Positions 42,022 through 49,793 of a stretch of DNA of 64,000 nt are shown piece after piece. This DNA comes from Phycisphaerales bacterium. Its GTDB lineage: Bacteria; Planctomycetota; Phycisphaerae; UBA1845. A program made the translations under genes and the position numbers. Within the stretch, counting starts at the first letter, position 1. Every line of letters begins with the position of its first letter. Below the pieces are notes generated by a model. That model had not been told where the DNA came from. It made no database searches and saw only the letters and a list, made by a program, of their open reading frames with translations. The stretch spans positions 82,399 through 146,398 of the forward strand of contig JADZBE010000029.1 of the NCBI GenBank assembly GCA_020852275.1. The letters run 5' to 3'.

Positions 42022-42957
42022 CTAATCGACCTGTCGAAGGCCGCTCCGAAGATAGGCCTCCTCCAGCCCTTCGCGCACGGGCTGAAACGACGCCACGCGC
42101 ACGCCGGCGCTGACGAGGCTCGCCAGCAGGTCGGCCGCACGCTCTTCCAGCTCGTCGTACTCGAAGCGCACCTTGCCGTCATCGATGCGCAGGTCCGTCA
42201 CGCCCTCCGTCTCCGCGAGCCGTTCGACGACGCGATCCGTCTCGGAAACGACGCGCAGCAGATAGGCGCGCCGCCCCGAGGCGCGGTCGTGCAGCGTGTG
42301 CGTCGCGCCGAAGCGGACCAGCGCGCCGTGTTCGAGAATGGCGATGTGCGAGGCCACCGCTTCCAGGTCGGAGAGGATGTGCGACGAGACGATCATCGCG
42401 CAGCCCTGATCGCGCAGGCTCGCCAGCACGCCGCGAAGCTGCACGCGACCGGCCGGGTCCAGCCCTGTCATCGGCTCGTCGAGCAGCAGGACGTGCGGGT
42501 TGGGCAGGAAGGTGCGGGCAAGCGTGACGCGCTGCCTCATGCCGCGCGAGAGCGCGCCGATCTTCACCTCGCGCTTGTCGGACAGCCAGAGCCGGTCCAG
42601 CCAGAAGTCGATGCGCTCCTCCGTCTCCTGCGGGTCGATCTGGTAGGCCAGTCCGATGAAGCGCAGGAACGCGATGAGGCTGATGTCCTCGTACGCGGGC
42701 GGCGAATCCGGAGCAAAGGCAACCTCGCGCCGTACGACCTCGGTCTCTCCGCGGACCGGGTGACCCATGACCAGCCCTTCACCGCGCGTCGGGGCGTGCA
42801 GCCCGGCCAGCACGCGCATCAGGGTCGTCTTGCCGGCACCGTTGGGACCGATCAGCCCGAGGAGCTGTCCGCCGAAAAGCTCGAACGACACATCCCTGAC
42901 CGCCACCAGCGGTCCGTATTCAACGCGAACGCTTTGTGCGGTGAGGAGCGCGGTCAT
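42022..42957 (-). CDS. ABC-2-type transporter ATP-binding protein
   Basis: A 311-residue ATPase: Walker A GPNGAGKTTL, Q-loop region VAFAPDSPPAYED, signature LSRGMRQRV, Walker B VLLLDEPMTGLDP and switch SSHILSDLEAV, followed by a C-terminal domain of about 80 residues as in NatA/CcmA-type proteins. The SRGMRQR signature is that of the ABC-2 group, which exports drugs, polysaccharides or lipids. No permease gene adjoins it; the nearest candidate membrane protein is at 30615-32117. It follows the ketosynthase and ACP genes on the same strand (102-bp gap). Confidence 0.93.
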   Translation of the reverse strand: MTALLTAQSVRVEYGPLVAVRDVSFELFGGQLLGLIGPNGAGKTTLMRVLAGLHAPTRGEGLVMGHPVRGETEVVRREVAFAPDSPPAYEDISLIAFLRFIGLAYQIDPQETEERIDFWLDRLWLSDKREVKIGALSRGMRQRVTLARTFLPNPHVLLLDEPMTGLDPAGRVQLRGVLASLRDQGCAMIVSSHILSDLEAVASHIAILEHGALVRFGATHTLHDRASGRRAYLLRVVSETDRVVERLAETEGVTDLRIDDGKVRFEYDELEERAADLLASLVSAGVRVASFQPVREGLEEAYLRSGLRQVD

Positions 42958-43059
42958 GATGAACCGATCGGCGGCAGCATCGCATGGATGGACGTGGGGC
43001 TGCGGGACGAGCGAACCGCCGTCCCGCGGCGTGAGGCGTCATCCCCGGCGCAGCCCCTG

Positions 43060-43323
43060 CTAAACGGGCACATTGACCGCCGCGAGCCGAGGCTGGAGAT
43101 ACTCGACGCAGCCGTCGAGCGTGGCGAGGCGAGGATAATCCTCCTTGGGCACCTCCACCTTGTACCGCTTGCGCAGCTCCATCACGATGTCGAGGAAGTC
43201 CATCGAATCCATGTCGAGCTGGTCACGCAGGCGGACATCCCCGCGGAGGTCGGACAGATCCTCATCCGGCGCCACGACGGCGATAATCTCCAGGACGATG
43301 TTCTTGACCACGTCTTTAGTCAT
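43060..43323 (-). CDS. Acyl carrier protein
   Basis: An 87-residue ACP with the phosphopantetheine site Ser40 in LDMDSMDFLDIV. It has the four-helix pattern: VVKNIVLEIIAVVAPDED, the DSM helix, then YPRLATLDGCVEYLQ. It is acidic in helix II as needed for partner enzymes. It lies 105 bp after the ketosynthase gene and 102 bp before the ABC ATPase gene, all on the minus strand. A dedicated ACP beside a single ketosynthase suggests a small specialised acyl-chain pathway rather than core fatty-acid synthesis. Confidence 0.93.
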   Translation of the reverse strand: MTKDVVKNIVLEIIAVVAPDEDLSDLRGDVRLRDQLDMDSMDFLDIVMELRKRYKVEVPKEDYPRLATLDGCVEYLQPRLAAVNVPV

Positions 43324-43428
43324 CTAAGCTTCGTTGCCTCAATAGATTATGTCGCGCTACCCGGCCGAGGATCCACGCCGGGCCTGCGCGGGCATCCGAG
43401 CCGCATTCCCGCGCGTCTGCCGACAGGC

Positions 43429-44670
43429 TCAATCCGCCCATCGCCTGACGATCACCACGGAATTGATTCCCAGCATCCCAAAGGAGTTGTTGAGAATCAC
43501 GTTCACTCTAGAGGCGGTCCGCGGTTTGTTCAAGACAAGCCCCGTCATGGCGCACCGCTCGTCCAGCCGGTCCACATTGATCGTCGGATGGACCACCTTG
43601 TCTTGAAAGGCGGGCAAGTTCCCTGCCAGTTCCAACGCCCCGGCCGCCCCCATCGCGTGCCCGATGTAGCTCTTGGTGTTGTTGACGAACACGCCGGAGC
43701 AGCCGGCGAACACGTCGCGGATGGCCTCGGCCTCCTGGATGTCGCCCAGCTCGGTCCCTGTGGCATGGGTGTTGAGAATGTCTACGTCCGACGGTTCGAG
43801 CCGCGCTCGATCGAGCGCTTTCCTCATGCACTGGGAGAGCCGCTGCGGCGTGGGAAGGACAGGGTCGGCGGCGTCCGAATTCATCGCATACCCGACAAGT
43901 TCGCACACGATCCGCGCGCTGCGGGCTTTGGCGTCGGTCAGCCGCTCAAGCACGAACAGCGCGCCGCCCTCGGCCACGACAATGCCCTTGCGATCCACGT
44001 CGAACGGCCGGGAGGCGCGAGTGGGGTCCGCGTGGTCGGCCAGGGCGTTCTGCGCCGCGAAGCTGGCGAAGATCCCGAAGGAGTGGATGCTCTCGGAAAC
44101 GCCGCCGCCGATGGCCAGATCGACCTCGCCGAGCCGCAGCATCTGGGCGGCCTGGATGAGGCCGGCGTTGCCCGCGGCGCAGGCGGCGCCGATGGTGTAG
44201 TGCGGGCCGATGATGCCGAGGTTAATGGTCACTTCGCCCGCGGGGTTGTTGGCGACGGTGCGCGGGTTGTGGTGGTGGGACCAGTACTTGACGTCGTAGT
44301 TGTACTCGCGGATGGCGGCGATCTCGTTTTCGGTCTCGACCGTCCCGTGCTCCGTGACGCCGATGAAGACGCCGACGCGCGAGGTGTCGCGGTCCTTCAG
44401 CTCGATCCCCGCGTCCTTCAGCGCCTCGTGCGAGCAGAAGATCGACACCGCCCCCGCCCGCGTGCCGCGGCGGCGCTCCTTGCCGGCCTGGTACTGCTTC
44501 TCGTCGAAGCGACACACGCCGGCCAGCACGCGTCCCATGAAGCGGGTTTCGATCGAAGTGACGCCGGACACCCCGTCGAGCAGGCTGCGCCGCATCTGGG
44601 CGAGCGTGTTGCCGATGGGCGAGGTCAGTCCGACGCCGGTGATCACGATGCGCTGATTGTCGGGTATCAC
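43429..44670 (-). CDS. Beta-ketoacyl-ACP synthase (FabF-like)
   Basis: A 413-residue condensing enzyme from a GTG at 44670 (VIPDNQRIVITGVG); an ATG at 44787 gives a Pro/Gly-rich lead unlike the family, but no ribosome site marks either. The Cys-His-His triad is intact: IGAACAAGNAGL, NTHATGTELGD and TKSYIGHAMGAAG. GGGVSESIHSFGIF and NNSFGMLGINSVVI are also family blocks. The active-site context GAACAAG rather than TACATS sets it apart from housekeeping FabF. It heads a unit with the ACP and ABC ATPase genes. Confidence 0.92.
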   Translation of the reverse strand: MIPDNQRIVITGVGLTSPIGNTLAQMRRSLLDGVSGVTSIETRFMGRVLAGVCRFDEKQYQAGKERRRGTRAGAVSIFCSHEALKDAGIELKDRDTSRVGVFIGVTEHGTVETENEIAAIREYNYDVKYWSHHHNPRTVANNPAGEVTINLGIIGPHYTIGAACAAGNAGLIQAAQMLRLGEVDLAIGGGVSESIHSFGIFASFAAQNALADHADPTRASRPFDVDRKGIVVAEGGALFVLERLTDAKARSARIVCELVGYAMNSDAADPVLPTPQRLSQCMRKALDRARLEPSDVDILNTHATGTELGDIQEAEAIRDVFAGCSGVFVNNTKSYIGHAMGAAGALELAGNLPAFQDKVVHPTINVDRLDERCAMTGLVLNKPRTASRVNVILNNSFGMLGINSVVIVRRWAD

Positions 44671-44915
44671 GCTCAAGGCGGTTGGTCCGTCAGACCCGGC
44701 GTCCGCACGCGCCCCGCGCCGGTCCACGCCGAGACGGGGAGTGTACTCAGGGATGAAGCGCGGGCCAACCGGCGGATGCGGGGGCAAGCACGGGAGGCGG
44801 AAGGGGCGAGCGAAGACCGCTGTGGAAGGCGGGGCTCGACGGCAATCCCCGCGCGACCTGGTCCGCCGCGGCTGCAGTCGTTCCCCGAGTAGTTGCGATT
44901 TGCCAGGATGCCTGC

Positions 44916-45692
44916 ATGGCCGCAGGAGACCACTGGACCCGCGACGAACTCCTCGTAGCGTTCAACCTGTACTGCCGTACGCCCTTCGGCCGCCTCCACC
45001 GCTCAAACCCGGACGTCATCCGCCTCGCCAGGCTGCTTCGTCGCACACCCAACGCGGCGGCCATGAAGCTGTGCAACTTCGCCAACTTCGATCCAGCGCA
45101 GAAGGCTCGCAAGCGGGTTGGCTTGAAAAACGCGTCGGGGGCGGACGAGGCGATGTTCATGGAGTTTTGGAACTATTGGCATTCGCTCGCAGCCGAAAGC
45201 GAGGTTGCGGCGGAGCGCATTGGGTTGGGCGCCGTCGGCCCGTTGCCAGAGGAGTCCGCTGAAGACTTGGCCGCGAGGGTCGGTGAGACCGAGGTCGTCC
45301 GCGGCGTCCCGGTGCGCCGCGTACAATCGCTGTTCCGTGCAACCGTGTTGTCCGGGTACAACTTCGAGTGCGCCATTTCGGGGATCAGAATCCCTGAGCT
45401 GCTGGAGGCAGGCCATATCATCCCGTGGAACACGGATGAATCCCGGCGCGGAGACCCGCGCAACGGCATCGCCCTCTCCGTGCTGCACCACCGTGCGTTC
45501 GACCTGGGACTGATCGCGTTTGACGACGACTTTCGGGTGGTCGTTTCCCACAGGCTTGTCGTTAAACACGCCAGTGTTATCCACCGCGCAGCCCTCGTTG
45601 CAATCGAGGGAACGCAACTACGCAAGCCGAGCCGCTATGAACCTGATGCCACGGCCCTCGCATGGCATCGACGCGAGGTTTTCGTCGCGTGA
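44916..45692 (+). CDS. HNH endonuclease-domain protein
   Basis: A 258-residue protein. The N-terminal 120 residues contain a small helical domain (WTRDELLVAFNLYCRTPFGR, then IRLARLLRRTPNAAAMKLCN) that looks like a DNA-binding module. The C-terminal HNH_2-type nuclease is seen as CAISGIRIPELLEAGHIIPW, then RGDPRNGIALSVLHHRAFD and LGLIAFDDDFRVVVS, with His, Asn and His in place. Such proteins are often stand-alone restriction-like nucleases. No methyltransferase is adjacent, so its self-protection is unexplained. It has a rather long stretch of weak ribosome signal; the ATG at 44916 fits the family start. Confidence 0.9.
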   Translation: MAAGDHWTRDELLVAFNLYCRTPFGRLHRSNPDVIRLARLLRRTPNAAAMKLCNFANFDPAQKARKRVGLKNASGADEAMFMEFWNYWHSLAAESEVAAERIGLGAVGPLPEESAEDLAARVGETEVVRGVPVRRVQSLFRATVLSGYNFECAISGIRIPELLEAGHIIPWNTDESRRGDPRNGIALSVLHHRAFDLGLIAFDDDFRVVVSHRLVVKHASVIHRAALVAIEGTQLRKPSRYEPDATALAWHRREVFVA

Positions 45693-46158
45693 GTCCGGCC
45701 GCTAAGCCCTCTGCGTCCTCTGGGAAGGATGTCCGCCCGCGCTGCGATTCTCGGCCGAGGGCGCGTGCCTTTCGGCAGGCGAGGACGATCCCGACTGGCG
45801 ACCCACGACCTGGGCGGACGGGCGGAGTCTCTCCAGCCCGGGGGTAACATTCTGGCCGCGCGATCGTGGGTCGGCGCTTCGGTTTTGCCGACAGGCCCGA
45901 AGAAACGGGCACATTCCAGCGGAGTTTTCCCAAGGAAGGCATGGTGCGGCGCATTTGCCGGGAAACGGTGCAAAGCGGGTACAGGGATTGCAACGTGGGA
46001 TGCGGATATCGGCCCGCGCGATCCACGGGTCTGCTGCTGCAGACCCGTGCCACCCCGTGCGCTGTTCCCCGGGGCGCGCGGTCCATGGGGCGCGCGATCC
46101 ATGGGGCGCGCAGTTCATCCGGCGAGCTGTTCACCCGGCGCGCTCCTCATTCGCGCGC
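45693..46158. other. Spacer with hairpin and short GGGGCGCGCGATCCAT tandem words
   Basis: The hairpin CACGGGTCTGC (46024-46034) with GCAGACCCGTG (46039-46049) and a CCACC flank belongs to the family seen at 41975. From 46070 to about 46110 the word ggggcgcgcg(a/g)tccat is repeated. No gene is supported in the 466 bp between two convergent genes. Confidence 0.6.
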
Positions 46159-46758
46159 TCAGATGTCGCCGGACACGACGGCGCTGAGGTCCGCGGCAAT
46201 GTCGCGCAGGACGGTGAGCGGGTGCTGGTCGCCGTTGATCGTGGCGATGAGGCTCTTGGGATACGCGGACAGAACGGGGCAGGTTTCCGCGTCGTACACT
46301 TCCAGGCGCCGGCGGATGACGGCCGGGTCGGCGTCGTCCGGGCGGTTGGCCTTCAGCGCGCGGGCGCTGAGGCGGGCGACGAGCGCTTCGCGGTTCTCAA
46401 CCACGAGACAGATGATGCGTCGCACCTCGATCGCGTCGCGAAGCTGCTCGACCTGCGCGAGCGTGCGGGGAATGCCGTCCAGCAGAAGCAGATGATACCC
46501 GGCGCGCACGCGCCCGGCGGCGACCAGCCCGTCCACGTGCTGCCGGAAGAGCCGCACGGTGAAGGCGTCGGGCGCGAGCAGCCCCTTCGTCGAGTACGAC
46601 AGGAACTCCTTGCCCAAGTCCGAGGACTTGTCGAGGGCGCGAAAGATGTCGCCCATGGCCAGGTGCACCAGGTTGGGAAGCTGACCGAGCACCGTGCCCT
46701 GCGTGCCCTTGCCCGTGCCCGGTCCGCCGAACATCAGGATGGATGGAAAGCCCTTCAC
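46159..46758 (-). CDS. adk: Adenylate kinase-family nucleoside monophosphate kinase
   Basis: A 199-residue kinase from the GTG at 46758, which has GGGGAG 8 bp upstream. The P-loop is MFGGPGTGKGTQG; NMP-binding residues appear in LAMGDIFRALDKSSDLG and LLLDGIPRTLAQVEQL; the lid is short (RPDDADPAVIRRRLEVYD) without zinc cysteines. It converts AMP and ATP to two ADP or a similar reaction on another NMP. It lies 14 bp after the parvulin gene on the same strand. Confidence 0.9.
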   Translation of the reverse strand: MKGFPSILMFGGPGTGKGTQGTVLGQLPNLVHLAMGDIFRALDKSSDLGKEFLSYSTKGLLAPDAFTVRLFRQHVDGLVAAGRVRAGYHLLLLDGIPRTLAQVEQLRDAIEVRRIICLVVENREALVARLSARALKANRPDDADPAVIRRRLEVYDAETCPVLSAYPKSLIATINGDQHPLTVLRDIAADLSAVVSGDI

Positions 46759-46772
46759 GCAACATCTCCCCG

Positions 46773-47900
46773 TCAGCCGGCGGGCCGAAGACGCCACGCA
46801 TCGTAGGCGTCCTTCAGGGCCGGATCGAGCACGACGATGTTCGCCTCCTCGAGCATGCGGCGGTACAGCCTGGGCAGCGCTTCGTCCTGCTTCATCCGCG
46901 TCAGTCGCCGTCGAACGTCTTCCAGCGTGGCCGCGTCCGGCGCTTCCAACGCCGGCAGCCGTCCTTCGAGCGTCAGCACATGATACCAGTGCCCCACTCG
47001 AAGGGGAGCGGACACCTCACCTGCGGGCAGGTTGAAGGCCGCCTCGCGCAGGATCGCCGGAACCCGCTCGTCGTCCCGCGAGAACGGTTCCAGCAATCCG
47101 CCGCGCGCCGCCGTTGCCGCATTGCCGCTGAACTTCCCGGCCACGTCCGCAAACGCCGCCCCGCCGCGCAGCTCCCGCAGCACCGTCTCAGCCTGCGCGG
47201 GCGTGGCCACTTGAATGTGCCGGACCTGTACGCGCTCCCCGCGGCGCGCCCGCAGATCTCGCTCCACTTCTTCATCGGACACCGTCGTTTCCCGCTCGAT
47301 GAGCTTGCGCAGCATCGCCTGCCGCCGCACGCCGAGGCGGAATTGCGCCAGGGGGATGTTGCGCTCGGCGAGAACGGCCTCGAGGACGCGCTGGGCCTCG
47401 CGGCGATCGGGCGCGGCGCCGGTGACTGCGTGAAGCGGATTCGTCATGTCGGCAAGCAGAGTCTGATATTCAAGCTCGACGTCTTCATCCCGCACCGCCA
47501 ATCCGCGGCGCTCCAGTTCCTGCTGGGCGCACGTCGTGACGGCCAGCTCCTCCAGCAGCGCGGGACCATGGAAGCGAATCAGGAGATCGACGAACGGCTC
47601 GCGTTTCACGCCGCCGCCTCCCTCCATGACCGCAACGGGAGCGGCCTGCGGAGTCGAGGTCTCCTCGCCGATAGAAACGGCCGCGCCCGCGCTCAGGGAT
47701 GCGTCCGCCGGCTTCGCGGCGGCGTTCCACTCGTCCGTGACCGAGCGTGCAGCGGGGATGGAAGACGGCCCGCTCGCGCAGGATCCAGACAGCCCGACTG
47801 CGGCAACCAGACCCATGGCGGCGGTCAGGACGCAGGCTGCCATGCGGACGGCGCGGGTGAATCCTGCAAAGTGTGATGGCGTACGGGAGGTGCGCTTCAT
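46773..47900 (-). CDS. Exported parvulin-type peptidyl-prolyl isomerase (SurA/PrsA-like)
   Basis: A 375-residue exported foldase from the ATG at 47900; upstream codons are repeat-derived. A signal peptide (VRMAACVLTAAMGLVAAVGL) ends near SGSC, a possible but imperfect lipobox. Residues about 115-200 form a SurA-like chaperone helix set (LAVTTCAQQELERRGLAVRD). Residues about 230-330 are the parvulin domain: VRHIQVATPAQAETVLREL, FADVAGKFSG, GGLLEPFSRDDER and VSAPLRVGHWYHVLTLEGR. It helps fold envelope proteins. It is transcribed just before adk. Confidence 0.9.
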   Translation of the reverse strand: MKRTSRTPSHFAGFTRAVRMAACVLTAAMGLVAAVGLSGSCASGPSSIPAARSVTDEWNAAAKPADASLSAGAAVSIGEETSTPQAAPVAVMEGGGGVKREPFVDLLIRFHGPALLEELAVTTCAQQELERRGLAVRDEDVELEYQTLLADMTNPLHAVTGAAPDRREAQRVLEAVLAERNIPLAQFRLGVRRQAMLRKLIERETTVSDEEVERDLRARRGERVQVRHIQVATPAQAETVLRELRGGAAFADVAGKFSGNAATAARGGLLEPFSRDDERVPAILREAAFNLPAGEVSAPLRVGHWYHVLTLEGRLPALEAPDAATLEDVRRRLTRMKQDEALPRLYRRMLEEANIVVLDPALKDAYDAWRLRPAG

Positions 47901-48136
47901 ACAACGATCGACGATATCGGGCGCGGCAACCAGCGTCAATTCAACTGGATCCCCTTCGGAATGATCGCCGACGGAAGTCGCGCGCTGAGCAGCGCCCGCT
48001 CGGCTCGCCCGGCAGGCTTGCGAAAGTCGGCGGGCACGGATTCCTAAGCCCGCCTGATCAAGACCCGCGCGATCATGGCCCGCGCAACCATTCCCCGCAC
48101 CATCGAAGCCTACCCACTCGATGCTTACCATTCGGG

Positions 48137-48344
48137 GGTCGGCTTCAGCCGACCAGCGCTCGCCACCCACTCGAGTTGGTGGAGTGCGTGCCGCCCCCCG
48201 CTTGTCTTCGGCCGGCTTCATCCGGGCTTGGCGTGGATGCGTTCGGTCCATGCGGAGAGCCCGGCTGAAGCCAGCTCCCTTTTCTAGCAAACATCCTGCC
48301 CAACAATTCATGGGGGTGGCAAACACCGCCCGGCTGAAGCCGGT
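48137..48344. repeat. GGCTTCAGCC hairpins in the spacer upstream of tal
   Basis: GGTCGGCTTCAGCCGACC (48137-48154) is a perfect palindrome. CCCGGCTGAAGCCAG (about 48260-48274) and CCCGGCTGAAGCCGGTC (48328-48344) are related on the opposite strand. Similar words occur at 10958 and 62775. The 722-bp spacer 47901-48622 is made of such elements and shows no gene. Confidence 0.65.
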
Positions 48345-48372
48345 CATCGGTCAAGGATGCGGCGGATGGGGG

Positions 48373-48450
48373 ACATGGTCCAGGTACTCCGTTGACCATG
48401 ATCTTGCCCCGTTCGCCACGGCCTGACGAGTACGCCAGACCGTGCCACCC
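48373..48450. repeat. Two GAGTAC-loop hairpins, one inverted
   Basis: CATGGTC (48373-48379) pairs with GACCATG (48393-48399) with GGTACTCC in the loop, the inverse of the units at 4148-4245. CACGGCCTG (48416-48424) pairs with CAGACCGTG (48435-48443) around ACGAGTACGC and is followed by CCACCCG. The next bases match, inverted, the flank at 4080-4110. Confidence 0.75.
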
Positions 48451-48622
48451 GGTTTCTCTTCAGCGAGCTTTCATCCAGTCGGCGGCACACGTCTGCTCAC
48501 CGCTCCTCGAACCTGGCGACGCGCCGACGAACCGGCGATAGACTCCTTACGAGCCTCCTGCCGGACGCGACTTAAACCGGCAGGCGAGGTTCACTGACGC
48601 GAGTTCCGCGGGAGCGACAGGG

Positions 48623-49738
48623 ATGAATCCGAGAATGCAGGAGCTGCGACGGCTGGGGCAATCCGTCTGGTGCGACAACATCAGCCGCACGATGATCGAC
48701 TCCGGCGAACTCGACCGCCTCATCGCGTCCGGCGTGACCGGTGTCACCTCGAACCCCACCATCTTCATGAAGGCCATCACCGGCGGCCGCGCGTATGATC
48801 GTCTGCTCGATCCGCTGCGCGAGTCCGCGGCGTCGGATCTCGACGCGTACGAAGCGCTCGTCCTGCCGGACATCCGCGACGCGGCCGATCGCCTTCGGCC
48901 CGTGTACGACCGCACGGACGGCGTGGACGGATACGTCAGCCTCGAAGTCAATCCGCACCTGGCGGGGGACACGCGCGGCACGATCGAGCAGGCTCGCCGC
49001 CTGCATCGCGAGGTCGCGCGCCCCAATCTGATGATCAAGGTTCCCGCCACGCCGGAAGGGCTGCCCGCCATCGAAACGCTGCTGGGCGAGGGCATCAGCG
49101 TGAACGTCACGCTGATTTTCTCGCTGGACATGTACGAGCGCGTCATGCAGGCGTACATCGCCGGGCTGCAGCGGCTTGCGGCCGGGGGGGGGGATGCGTC
49201 GCGCGTCGCGTCGGTGGCGTCGTTCTTCGTCAGCCGCGTGGACTCGCTGGTGGACAAGCGGCTCGACGCGTTGAAGAAGGCGGGGCAGGCGGTGGACGAG
49301 CTTTTCGGGCGCGCGGCCATCGCCAATGCGAAGCTTGCATACGCTGCGTTTCAGCGGGTGTTTCAAGGCAGCGGGGCGTTTGCCGCGCTGCGCGCCCGGG
49401 GGGCGCGTGTTCAGCGCCCGCTGTGGGCCAGCACCAGCACGAAGAACCCGGCGTATCGCGACACGATCTACGTGGACGAACTGATCGGCGCCGAGACGGT
49501 CAACACGCTCCCGCCCGCGACGATCGAAGCGTTCCTCGATCACGGCGCGCCGGCGCTCTCGCTGGAGCGCGGGCTGGAGGAAGCGTCGCGCACGCTGAAG
49601 CGTCTGGCGGCGCTCGGCATCGACATGGACGAGGTCACGGACACGTTGCGGATCGAGGGCGTGAAGCTCTTCGCCGACTCCTTTGACGAGCTGCTCGCCA
49701 ACATCGCCGGCAAGCGGCGCGTGGCTGCGCGCGTGTGA
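48623..49738 (+). CDS. tal: Transaldolase
   Basis: A 371-residue transaldolase of the long (actinobacterial-type) class, which moves a dihydroxyacetone unit between sugar phosphates in the non-oxidative pentose phosphate pathway. The Schiff-base lysine is in RPNLMIKVPATPEGL; also seen are GVTGVTSNPTIFMKAI, SVNVTLIFSLDMYERV, VASFFVSRVD and LWASTSTKNP. Length fits the class. A run of ten G bases at 49184-49193 (Ala-Gly-Gly-Gly) lies inside the gene without breaking the frame. It ends 55 bp from the convergent malQ. Confidence 0.95.
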   Translation: MNPRMQELRRLGQSVWCDNISRTMIDSGELDRLIASGVTGVTSNPTIFMKAITGGRAYDRLLDPLRESAASDLDAYEALVLPDIRDAADRLRPVYDRTDGVDGYVSLEVNPHLAGDTRGTIEQARRLHREVARPNLMIKVPATPEGLPAIETLLGEGISVNVTLIFSLDMYERVMQAYIAGLQRLAAGGGDASRVASVASFFVSRVDSLVDKRLDALKKAGQAVDELFGRAAIANAKLAYAAFQRVFQGSGAFAALRARGARVQRPLWASTSTKNPAYRDTIYVDELIGAETVNTLPPATIEAFLDHGAPALSLERGLEEASRTLKRLAALGIDMDEVTDTLRIEGVKLFADSFDELLANIAGKRRVAARV

Positions 49739-49793
49739 ACCTCGCGATACGGTCGGCCAATCCAGGGGGGCTGACGCGACACAGCTCGAAGCG

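Noticed and set aside
41998..44892. 964-codon plus-strand frame
   Set aside because: Antisense to the ABC ATPase, ACP and ketosynthase genes, all with intact active-site motifs.
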